The position numbers and the translations under genes are program-made. This document shows, piece after piece, positions 11,406-21,463 of a stretch of DNA of 64,000 nucleotides. This stretch comes from Gnomoniopsis sp. IMI 355080 (Eukaryota; Ascomycota; Sordariomycetes; Diaporthales; Gnomoniaceae), in NCBI GenBank assembly GCA_027946555.1, contig JAPEVC010000069.1, forward strand, positions 62,001 to 126,000, given 5' to 3'. The notes beneath the pieces were generated by a model. It was not told where the DNA came from, did not search any database, and saw only the letters and a program-made list of their open reading frames with translations. Numbering within the stretch: the stretch's first letter is position 1; each line of letters opens with the position of its first letter.

Positions 11406-11922
11406 AAGTCTGTATATACCTCACATAGATTGGGGCATAAAAATTATAGCGCTCTGATTTACCGCCTCGTTGAAGATATGTCTTTTACTACTTGGAAGAC
11501 TGTATCGTTATCTAGGTAACGACATTGAGCGCTACCTAGGTAACTGTTGGCTTACCCTACACTTCCATATTAGGCATCGAATTCCTTGACTGACATGTGT
11601 GACCTTATGCTATCGACATGTTTTTCCCGGTCGGCTTTGACGCCAAGCCACCGTGATGGGTTCACCTCAGCTTGTACCTTAGCAGACCTTGAAATACCAA
11701 GCTGGCGATGATACCATGATGAAGAACAAGGGTATTATGCATCTCCAGAACCACTGGCATTCATTGGACTTGCGTATACAAATGCTGCTTATTAAATGCC
11801 TAAGTACTATTCCTCTATTGTTCAAACACCTTCGTATGGTATCACAGTATTGCACACATCTCTCACTGAAGTAGGCTGAATTAATTATAGTGATCTGTTC
11901 CCGTACATCCCAAATAAACATT
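11406..11922. other. Intergenic between convergent GH3 and ceramidase genes
   Basis: This 517-nt stretch serves both 3' ends. It holds a TATCTAGGTA variant at 11509-11518 and an exact TACCTAGGTA at 11533-11542, only 14 nt apart. No gene was seen. Confidence 0.5.
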
Positions 11923-14371
11923 TCATGTCAACGTAAACTCATCACTCGTGCCGTTGAAGGCTGAAATGGTCCCCAGAACATTCTTCGAGTCACCATAATA
12001 TGCGATTCTGTATGTTCCCGCCTCAGCATAAGGCGCTGTAGCCGAGTTGGAAGTTGTTTCGGTCTCCCAAGTAATGGTCACCTCACTGTACCCCAGAATC
12101 GTATTTGTTTGCTCCCACGTGTAAACAAGATGCCAGTCGTTGTCGCTTCGCACCTGAGTCCATGTCGAGCCATCAGATCCCAACTGCTCGACGGCTGCAA
12201 AGGTCCCCTCAAGTCGAAGGTTGTTGCGAGGGTTGGCACCTTGGAAGGTCACGTTCACAATGCTTCCGATGGAGTACGAGGCATTTGGCTGGGTGAGGAC
12301 CGAGCCGAATGGAGTACCGATTGGATTTCCGTCATATACCACAGGCGTAATGAAGCTCACAGAAACGTCCCGGTTATCTGGAGGGTAGACGCCCTCTGGC
12401 GGAGAGTCGGTCGAATCTGGGGCCAGGTATTTGAGATTGCTAACCGACATATTGATATAGGCATTGAGTTCATTTTGTCCGTACAGCGTACTGGCGCCCT
12501 CATACCGCTGAATCTGATATTCCTCGAAGGTGGCCACGTAGTGTGCATACGAATTCGCTGGACCTCCCAGGACGACGATCGGCTCTGTGTCGTTCAAAAA
12601 CGTGGCGGCTGCTTCCTCCTTGACGGCATTGCGCCACCGGCGACCAGCCATGGTTGTTGCCTCACTAGGAGAGATGATGAAGAGCAGTTGTCCAACTCGG
12701 AAGCTTTGAACGTCGACAATGTCAGGCGTCCAGGCATATGGCTCGTAGATTTCACCAACATCCAAGAGAACGGGTTTCGGGTACTGGCATGCCACTTGTT
12801 TTGGGCCTGGGGTTTTGAGTAGATACGCAACCGAATTCCAGAACGGGTTACTGGGAGAGCCGGAGTCGGCCTGAGTGAAGTCAAATGCTCCTGGCCAGTC
12901 GGTAGTACCTGCAGCAAATGAGTTACCCAGAGCAGCCGGACAAGTCTGCACGACGGTGCCGTTGGGTAGCGTGAAGTCGGCATAGCTCATGTTCTGGAAG
13001 AAGTGGTATGCCTTGACGGATGTGCCGGTTATGGGAGTCGACTCCGTATCGAACGCGCTGTAAAGGTCCAAGGCCCCTTGGTACTGACGCCTGCCCATCT
13101 CGTAGCACGAGGTTACACCGAGGTCGACGTTCTGGAAGAGAGGGCCACGACCATGGCAGTCCTCGCTTAGTCCGTTGGAACATGTGCTATTCTCGTAGCT
13201 GCACATATCTCCGGAGCCATCGTCGCACCATGCACCTTCCACGTTGGGTGTCGTGTCTCCGACGTTGGCTTGAGAGAAGCCCGCGACAAAGCCTTCCGCT
13301 GCGGAACTATCGGAAGCCATTGCCTGCTCGAACAAATACGCTGCCACGCCCTTATTGTCGCCAGCCACGTGGGTGTTGTTTCCATACATCGAAGTTCCGT
13401 GAACAGGATACCAGGTCAGCACGCCCATATTTAGTCCATCCGACGCACGTTGAAATCTCAGCATCGTCATGGTTTGGTCAGTAGAGCTGTCATACATCGC
13501 TCGCTCCTCTGCAGGATTGTTCATGTAAGCATACAGACTGCGGCTGAGGTTACCATCCGTAATGTTGACGGTGCCCACGTCGAGATAGCCAGTAGTCAGG
13601 CTCTCATGTGCTCTCTGAATGGACAGAATGCCACCGTCGATGATGGCATTGGCACTTTGCGCGTCATAACCGAGACTCGTGATTTGAGGCTGTATTTCAC
13701 CCATTAGGTTTCCAGATATAGCATGAGGCGACAATGAGACTTACGAGCAAGTAGTTCCACCAGGCACCTGGGCCGTTATGTGAGTGAGTGCCCGTAACGG
13801 CCACATTTGACTGCCCGTACACAGCATAGTCGTCTCCCAGGGCAGCAAGCCCTTCAAGAATACCGTAACGTTGGCCCGTGTCACCGGCCGCTACGTCCAA
13901 GACCAGGTAGACGAACCGATCATCTGGATTGTTGACGTCGCCGATGATGAATGCTCGTGAGTAGAGTCGTTGCCGCAGGCCCGTTCCAACCTGGGAAAGA
14001 TCGGCATATCCAGCAAAGTTGATCTCAACCACTGGCCCGGTGATATCAGCTTTGCCGACTCCTATTCTATTGAATCAGGCGCAAGTAAGCATGTATATAC
14101 TTGATTTATGGATCTTTCGAGGGCTGACTTACAAATATTGATCTCCTGCTGAAGCCCGGACCTTTGAGGCTAGGAATTGTTTGACCTCCTCATGATTGTC
14201 AAAGTCCACATCATCCAACTCCTGCAAGGTGGGCTCGAAAGTTCTCGGACTCTGGTTGCTGTCGAGTACAGACACAGCAAGGAGGCCAAGCACAATGACT
14301 GAGAACAGAGCCAAGATACTGAAAATGCTTCTGCGGGGTGCACTGCGTTCCTTGAGCACGGTAGGCGCCAT
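11923..14371 (-). CDS. Neutral/alkaline ceramidase
   Basis: Exons 14133-14371, 13745-14066 and 11923-13689 give 775 aa. The start is the ATG at 14371, since upstream codons in frame are only TTG. A basic N-terminus and one hydrophobic segment (SIFSILALFSVIVLGLLAVSVL) indicate a signal anchor or uncleaved signal. Family hallmarks are the IGVGKADITGP opening, the zinc-binding GTHSHNGPG motif and NVGDTTPN around the active-site region, followed by Cys-containing loops and a C-terminal immunoglobulin-like domain. The enzyme hydrolyses ceramide to sphingoid base and fatty acid, on the cell surface or in the secretory pathway. Introns are short with standard acceptors (CAATAG, ATACAG). The length is typical and all domains are present. 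Confidence 0.92.
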
Positions 14372-17334
14372 GATGTATCTCTTGGCACGCACAGCAGATC
14401 CTGCGAGGCCCAGGCTAGATTGTTGAACAAACACCAAAGTGAAATGTCAACGGAGATCTTTTCTTTCGTTCTGAAGAAGCAGGAGACGAAAGCCTACTAG
14501 CATTACGGGGTAGCCGTGCGAGGACGAGTGAAGGGATAAGTCAAGAAGGTTTATAAGTAGACCACGACGATCTGGTCGCACCCGAGACGGTCCTATTCAA
14601 GAGCAATCACCGAACTCGCTGCCGTACAACCGTATCAAGAGGTTCCACCAGGATTGTAAAAGTACTGTGCTGAAAGCGGCAGGGGGTCATTGTGACCGCC
14701 ATGGCTGGGTGGCGCTGATCTTCACGCATAATGGCACTGGAAATTTGATCACTTGAAGCAACGAGATGATATGGTGGTGCTCCTGGTTCCCCTCATATCA
14801 GTGTAACATTGGATCTGTGCAGCGGCCACAAGGATCACTGGGGTCTGGAATCCGTCCAATCATTGGTTGCTGTGGATGTCAAGTGGAAGCCATACAGGCC
14901 CTCATGCCCCAGTAGAGAAGGTGTGATGCCGATTCTCCATTTGCTACTGCGGCTGGGACGGTGGGGTTGCAGCCAGAGAGACATTACTTATGTACGGGAG
15001 GCCTGAGAGGATGTCAACGGTGACCGAATCATATACTCTAATCTTGATTTAGTTGTGGTCCGCAGACAGCATGGCTCTCGCCGCCAATGAGAAGCCTGTG
15101 CCTGGTAAACAGCTGGGTAGTCCTTCTTGGACCATGGGCGGCAGACCCTGGCAGAAGCATGGACGTGACCAATGCATTTCAGAATCATTCATCCACACAA
15201 TCGGAGGGGCGCGTCTAATCAACAAGCATCTAAGTTATACTTCTGAATATGACCATGGTCCGCGGGCCGGGGCCTCCTGTGTAGATCATCCTCGCAGGGT
15301 ACGTTCAGGGACAATTCGAGACCAGCTGAGCAACTCTTGTCCAGCTGACACGATCTCCGAAAAGGACTACTACTGCGAAGAAATCGTTAGAACCTCATTC
15401 AGAAGCGAAGTCGTCGAGACTCAGGAACCCCCGCCTGTCACCCAGTGTACGTTCACTGGGGTGTGCCCTGTCCGGCACTTGGCTGTCTATTTATTAGCCC
15501 ATTTAACCCGTGGCGCCGGCATCTGCACTGCAAGAATGATATCTTTAGTGGGGCGGGCAGCGGAGGAAACATGGGGATAAGAAGCGGATTCCGCGGGACC
15601 TCCCTTTCCTTCGCTTCGGATCCGACCAGCCCTCACGTGGAAGTGGAGCCCCGGGGGCCTCAAGACGACTATACCGGATTCGATGATACTGCCGACGGTA
15701 GACTCGGGGTTCAACGACAGCGGGCATGTGTTTATCAGTGGATATTTTCCTGGATTGTACATGTACATAACGATGCAAGTAGTCGAAATGCACACTGCAA
15801 CTAATTTGTCCCTCCGGTGTTATCAAGAATGCTTGGAGTTGGGGAAGTAATCTCAATCTCAATCATCCAGCCGTTGGCTCGGGCCTTTGGGTATCGTACC
15901 TATCCCATTCCTGCTTCCACGCTCATGTCTCGTACGTACCGGAATATATCTAGGTACACAGTAGCACAACAGTCAGGCTGTTGAAGGGCTTCGATCGAGT
16001 GGCAGAGAAACGAATTGACTCCAAATACCTTGTTCGGTTGTTTTCACGGTCATGCGCTAAAACATAATCAGTATAGACAAGGCCTTGTATACCTAGGTGG
16101 CTACGTAATTCTCAAATCCTTCTCATTTTGCTACGCTGATGGGTCTCAGCAGGATTGGGGCCATGGGGCGGCACCACTAATAAAGAACATTAGAATGTAA
16201 ACAAATGAGGAAACTCTAGAGTCGGCGTTAACAACGTCCAATATAAGGGCAAGCCTTGAAAAAGCACCTTTTTATATATAAGACAAGAGGCCTATGACTT
16301 GAGTCCTTGAATGCAATTCGGCTTTGAAGTTCCTCGCTTTTTATTCTACAAAATTAGCTCTGCACAGTGATGTAATAACAGAATAGATCAGAAATGTGAG
16401 GGAACTACCATCACAGCGGGGCATCCTTCAAGTTCTCAGACGTCAGCCTGCTGAAGATCTGGGTAGTAAGGAAGCATTTCGTTATTGAAGCTCTCTCGGG
16501 GGATTGGTAGTATATATCATACAGAGCTTCTCCTTTGTTAAACGCATTGGCCAGAAGGCGGTGTTCACGATGTGAATGCCTTCGCTGTCCCAACTGAGAT
16601 TAAACGCCTTCCAGCCAAGACAAAACGCGGATTCGTATATTGACTACATCTAGTTTCTCTTTCTGAAGCGATACGAAAGAATACACCAAAACTGACCACG
16701 TGGGTATACTTGATGAGAAGCAGTCTCCCACTTCACTGGATTGCAATTGGAACCTAGTATTGGGCTGAAGCTGGTAGAGCGCAAAAACCTATTGAAGTGT
16801 CGCCTAGCGGGGTTTTTCAGATGCGTTGTTGGATACAGATATTACACGTTTATTCCCGCAATTCCTTGCAGCCCTTTCACACTAGACGGTAGTAGTGGCC
16901 ATCATGCTGTGAGTTGATCCTTCGTATGAATGTCTATCATGACTGGATGACAGTTCTCAATGAAGCAGGCTTTAACAAGGCTCCTTCAGGAAGTGCCAAG
17001 AGGATTTTCATGTCCCTTGTGACTCAAAGTGTCCATACTGGGAAGTATGAAAGCAGGCTAGTAGCCCGCTTTGGTCAGCTCATTACGTGCAGACTGCATA
17101 AAGCTGCATTAGAGCTGCTTAGGGCTTACAATTGAGTGATGTTCAAGCAACACATCTGTTTCTGATGGGGTAAGCAGGTATTGTGAGGCTTGCTTCTGTC
17201 TTTAAAAGTTGAGCATAAAGCTGTCATGGAGCACTGTGAATGGAGATCGTCTCGTAGAATACCCATCATCTCAGGCCTCAGCAACTTTTCATGACTGAAA
17301 ACTATTACTGAATCACCGCACAGGGAAATCGATC
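14372..17334. other. Long intergenic stretch (about 3 kb)
   Basis: No gene is supported. The ceramidase promoter has a minus-strand TATAAA at 14550-14555. Palindrome variants TATCTAGGTA (15947-15956) and TACCTAGGTG (16090-16099) occur. A 69-codon ATG frame at 16926-17135 has no family resemblance, and a long plus frame at 15053 starts with TTG. The region may hold decayed sequence. Confidence 0.45.
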
Positions 17335-18689
17335 ATGCCAGCAACAACACAGATTGGTGGCTGGACTCTGTCCAATCTTGTATGGGCCTCAGAAAACTTG
17401 CAGTCGCTCTCCATTGCTCACTCCATTACAGGGCCCTGTTACCACAACCTTCATCCCAGCACCGTCTTGCTCAGGTCCGTACAACGTCCTGATCGGTAAA
17501 TACTATGATGATCCCATCGAAAACACAACTTCAGTCACCTCATCTCTCGCTTGGATCGGTTCTCCATGTCAGGATACGGGGGACAGATTCGTCAACTGCA
17601 TCCCCTCGGGTAGCGTGATAGACAGCCAAGTCAACGCGTTCTGGACCCGCCCTTCCGCTGCGCCGACGATGCAATCCATCGAATACTACTCTCCTGGACT
17701 CGTGTGCCCATCTGGCTACTCCACGGTTGGCGTCGCTACCAAGTCGACTGGCGGGGCTGTCAGCAGCTCGGGGCCAGCTTTTGTCCCTCCGAACGTGGAT
17801 TCTTGGCTTCTGGAAAACTCCTTTGAGGATGTCGCGCCAAATATATTGCTCCAGGGCCTAGATGAAGGTGAAAGCTCTCTGCTTTGCTGCCCGAGGTTGG
17901 TTTTGTTTTCCTTTTTTTTTTTTTTTTTTTTTCCCTTCTCGGGCGCTTCTGCAGCAATATTCCACCGTGAACCCTTTGGCGCGGACTCCGATGGCCTGAT
18001 GACTGCTGACGAGACGTTGAAAGCAACTATACTGTGGCAGTCAATGGGCTATGCTCGTCCCTCATTCCCGATTACCCCATTCCTTCATCGATATGTGCGG
18101 ACATCATTCCGGCCGAGGATATCAACTTCACTCCTTCTACCACCGCAACGATCTTTGGCTCGGTCTATACGTACGTACTATTTTCCCCGTACTATGAAGC
18201 CCTGTTCTTTACTCAAGGAAATTTTCCCTTCTTAAACCACAAATTCAATGTGCTGGGCCTGCCCCTATCACTCGCTTTGAGATATTCTCAAACGAACACT
18301 ACCGACACAAAGCCTCATGTCCCATCTTTCAATACCTAGCTATGGCAGACCATGATCTAACATTTCAAAGAGGGGTGGGCGGTGCCATCTTCACTGGGAC
18401 AGTACCCGAAATCTCGACCACTATAACATTGACCACTGAAACTGCATCGATAGTCAACGAGCTTGGCTATGCATCCGGCTGGGTCGCCGGCGATGTGGTC
18501 GATGTTTTATACCTTGTCTACGCGGCCACTGATACTGTCGTCGCCTCTAGTACTGGCACAGCAAGCTCGAGCGCAACAGGGAAGACGAGTATGGCAACGA
18601 CAACAAAGACGAATGTGTCCACTGTCGTGATGCTTCTCACCTTAGTCATGGCGTTTGCCTCGGGGTTTATCATGCTTGTTCCAATCTGA
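17335..18689 (+). CDS. Predicted cell-surface, mucin-like/GPI-type protein
   Basis: Exons 17335-17379, 17432-17895, 18024-18170 and 18218-18689 join in phase to 375 aa. The N-terminus (MPATTQIGGWTLSNLGPVTTTFIPAPSC) has no classical signal peptide. The middle has paired Cys residues, including LLCCPSNYTVAVNGLC across the second splice. The C-terminus is Ser/Thr/Ala-rich, then has a hydrophobic end (VSTVVMLLTLVMAFASGFIM) like a GPI signal or membrane anchor. Similar Cys-containing, Thr-rich proteins of unknown function are widespread in ascomycetes. Intron 2 is odd: weak donor GTTGGT and an internal run of about 20 T. The splice model rests on frame continuity; intron 3 is only 47 nt. The function is unknown and the topology is inferred. 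Confidence 0.65.
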
Positions 18690-19236
18690 TATGGTCCGAA
18701 GGATTGATCGGAAGCGGATTTGATCAGTGGACAGGCTATAGACCTCAGTTCGGAATTTTGTATTGTACGTCCCGAGGCCTCCTGGAACGTAAGCATCGGC
18801 AAATTGGCTGTTGTGTCGAATTAAAGGGAGACGCAGAAAACGAAGAAGAAAAAATAGAGTATATGAATTTGCAGAGTAGAAAAGACGCAAATCTCCGAGA
18901 CGCTATCAAAACAACATGTCCGGGTATTCCTGTTGGCCAAGCTGCACTTCTCCTTCCTGGAGGTGGTTCTATTCCTCGTTATTTTATTTACAATGATGGA
19001 CAGGATTCTTTATTCCAGATTAATTCATGTTTGCAGGTAGGTATCACATAAACGCTATGTTACTCGCGCCAAAGAGGTTGAATATTTTTTTTAAAAAAAA
19101 ACCACCATCTATATGTTGAGCAATCTCAAGTCTCCAAGATTACTTTACAGTGTCGAGATTGTTATAATTACTTTGAGCTAGGTAGAAAACTTCAATCCAT
19201 CCCAAAAGACATCACATTAAGGTAGGTTACAATGAC
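18690..19236. other. Intergenic, AT-rich
   Basis: It contains T7/A8-type runs near 19087-19102. No gene was seen; it leads into the transporter relic. Confidence 0.4.
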
Positions 19237-20328
19237 TTGCAAACTACCATAGCCCGCATTCAAAGAACAAGCAGCTGTTTCCCGTTGACCTCCATCAGCT
19301 CCTTCATACTCACCACAAAATCCTCGCACTCATTTCCTACGGAATTATCGTCACGTATGGTGACTGGAGCGTCATCTTCTGGCTTCAAGCAGCCGTGTCT
19401 GGACTCGGGCTTATATTCTTCCGCATCTTCGTTCCCACGGTTCGAAGGATAGTGGACAGCGACCTGAATATAAATGGACAGACAAAACAGGACCAGTCCT
19501 CCATACCCCAGAGCCCCGCGTTTGGCACTGAGCCTTGCGAAATTCTATCCTAAATGAGTGTTGAAGCAGCTTCTACACTCCGAAATTTCCCCTGGCTGAA
19601 AGCTGTAATCGATTCAAGGAATCTTCGTCAGACCCGGACTTGGCCACTAGCTTTGATCGCCACTAGGGTATCACATTTGGTTCCCTGTCAGCCACGAAAT
19701 ACACAGTACTCACATCAGTTCATCACATTATCGATCCCCGAATTTTACCTGCGACGCGTTTGGTAATCGGTCTGTTCTATATCTTCCCAGGGTTCGGCCT
19801 GGTTCTCGATAGCGTTTTTGGTGGCAAGATGTCAGACGCCGCTCTCAAGACCTACATCCGGAAGAAGTGAAAGACACCCGACCGCCCAAAGACCGGTTCA
19901 ACATTGGCTTACTCGGACTCTTCACAATCTTGCCGGTAGCATTTCTCATATTTGCTTTGCCACTTTCAAAGGCACGCGGCGGCTTGGCTCTTCCTTGGGT
20001 TGCTGCCTTCTGGATTGGCATTGGACTGATGGGAACTTTCAACGGGATTAACACGTACATGTCTGGTGAATGCTCAAAATCGCAGACAGACTTTCTCATC
20101 AACTGCGATACTTGTTCGGCGCTATAAGCGGTGTGTAGGCAGGCACGATGGGCAGGCTGCCAAGGGGTACTTAAACGGCTGTGGATGATGTAGGGCTCTT
20201 CAGAAAAACATCATCCTTACAATAAACAAATACCACCCCATGTTCGTTATCTTCATCTATACCATCAGGTGCTATTATTGTGCCATTGATCGTAACAGTC
20301 GGAGTCGGATGGGTGTTTACACTGTCAG
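19237..20328 (+). pseudogene. Decayed major facilitator superfamily transporter
   Basis: Fragments of one MFS protein lie in order but in different frames with stops between. They are: a helix piece around 19340-19430 (YGDWSVIFWLQAAVSGLG), a middle part at about 19675-19870 (including FYIFPGFGLVLDSVFGGKMSD), two helices at 19867-20080 (GLLGLFTILPVAFLIF and WIGIGLMGTFNGINTYM), and a terminal helix at about 20268-20328 (IIVPLIVTVGVGWVF, then TAA). The N-terminal half is missing. Several frameshifts and stops that introns cannot explain mean no working protein. The fragments resemble the drug:H+ antiporter-like MFS group of fungi, but the substrate class cannot be told. End coordinates are approximate. 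Confidence 0.7.
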
Positions 20329-20883
20329 TTTAACATCACCTTGCCCGAAGCACTGGAGATAACCTGCTAATTCCTGCCAGGGAGTTTCCTCGATATTTCG
20401 GTTAGCATCTTCACTTTGTTCATAGCGAGATTCAGCACAGATGCTTGGATTTGAGACACTGGAAATGCAAATTTCGAACACCTGCCTAGTAGATATTGAG
20501 TTTGGAGACCAGTATGGAGAAAGTAGGTACAATTTCATTTCATGCGATGTTGCCTAATAAAATTTCATATATTAGTCCAGTTGGATAACTTGAACGCCCA
20601 AATCAAGATATTGTGAACCTTAAAGTTCCCGCATCCCGCTGGATGACCATCTCTGGCTCCCATTGCCTAACAGCTGTTAATATTTGGTATTCATAGACAG
20701 CACCCTCAAGCAAATAGTGGTTACAAATACAAAAAGCACAAGAGATTTCCCAATACATGTCTGCTATGATTGAGTGGTATGTGTCCCGCTAGCATTTGAA
20801 CCCAACGCACGAACCCACCCTGCGGAAATGCGCTACGAAGGGCCTCAAAGTTGCCACCAAAAAAAAAAAAAAAACCTTTCTTC
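20329..20883. other. Intergenic with poly-A run
   Basis: No gene was seen. A homopolymer of about 17 A lies near 20858-20875, just beyond the 3' end of the small mitochondrial-type gene. Confidence 0.4.
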
Positions 20884-21219
20884 TCAAGTCGACGGTTCTT
20901 GACTTCTCCCAGTAATCTTCGGTAAGAATTTGAGCCAAGCTGCGCACTCCATGATGCCCAAAACGAAGATACTGGCCACTAGAAACCTTCGTAACCGGGG
21001 GCTGGCGCCAAGATTGTTGAGACTGAACTTTGGGATCTCCGGGTCGGTCTGTCGGGATGATTTCTTGAGATCTGGTCGGTTGGTGGCGAACATGCGCCAG
21101 AGAGCTGCGCCAGGACGCCTCGGACCTGTCAGCCGGGCTGAATACAGGGAAGCACGGGTCAACGGCCTAGTGAAGCATCGGCCATGAGAGATAGATTGGA
21201 CGACCTGGGCTGCATTCAT
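20884..21219 (-). CDS. Small predicted mitochondrial membrane protein (111 aa)
   Basis: Single-exon ORF with an ATG at 21219. The first ~55 residues are rich in Arg/Ser/Ala with few acids (RCFTRPLTRASLYSARLTGPRR), typical of a mitochondrial presequence. A conserved-looking segment FSLNNLGASPRLRRF leads into one hydrophobic helix (FLVASIFVLGIMECAAWLKF). It is then a single-span inner-membrane protein with a short tail. Small fungal proteins with this plan exist, but no function is recognised. It lies 244 nt downstream of the SRS2 start-distal end on the same strand. Coding status is inferred from the composition and architecture. Confidence 0.6.
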   Translation of the reverse strand: MNAAQVVQSISHGRCFTRPLTRASLYSARLTGPRRPGAALWRMFATNRPDLKKSSRQTDPEIPKFSLNNLGASPRLRRFLVASIFVLGIMECAAWLKFLPKITGRSQEPST

Positions 21220-21463
21220 TGCAATAGGTTGTGTTTGTAAGGGGGAATAATTCTTTTGGATGAGGTAATTTATTTTGAAGACTTCGATGTTGCTTCATGG
21301 CTATTTTACTCAATGATAGCGCAGGTATATGCCTGCTTATACACCCGGCTGTCAGAAACTCATCCAGCATTCGAGTCAGACATAAGCATCCTCCCAACAG
21401 ACGGAGGAACTCAGTCCGACACATCGTCTCACTAGATCATATTGTCTCAAGCAACCCGATATC

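Noticed and set aside
15053..15580. 175-codon plus-strand frame
   Set aside because: Starts with TTG, odd composition, overlapped by similar frames on the other strand.
16926..17135. 69-codon ATG frame
   Set aside because: No family or splice support; kept only as a remark.
20317..20538. 73-codon minus-strand frame over the end of the MFS relic
   Set aside because: Antisense of pseudogene DNA, no features.
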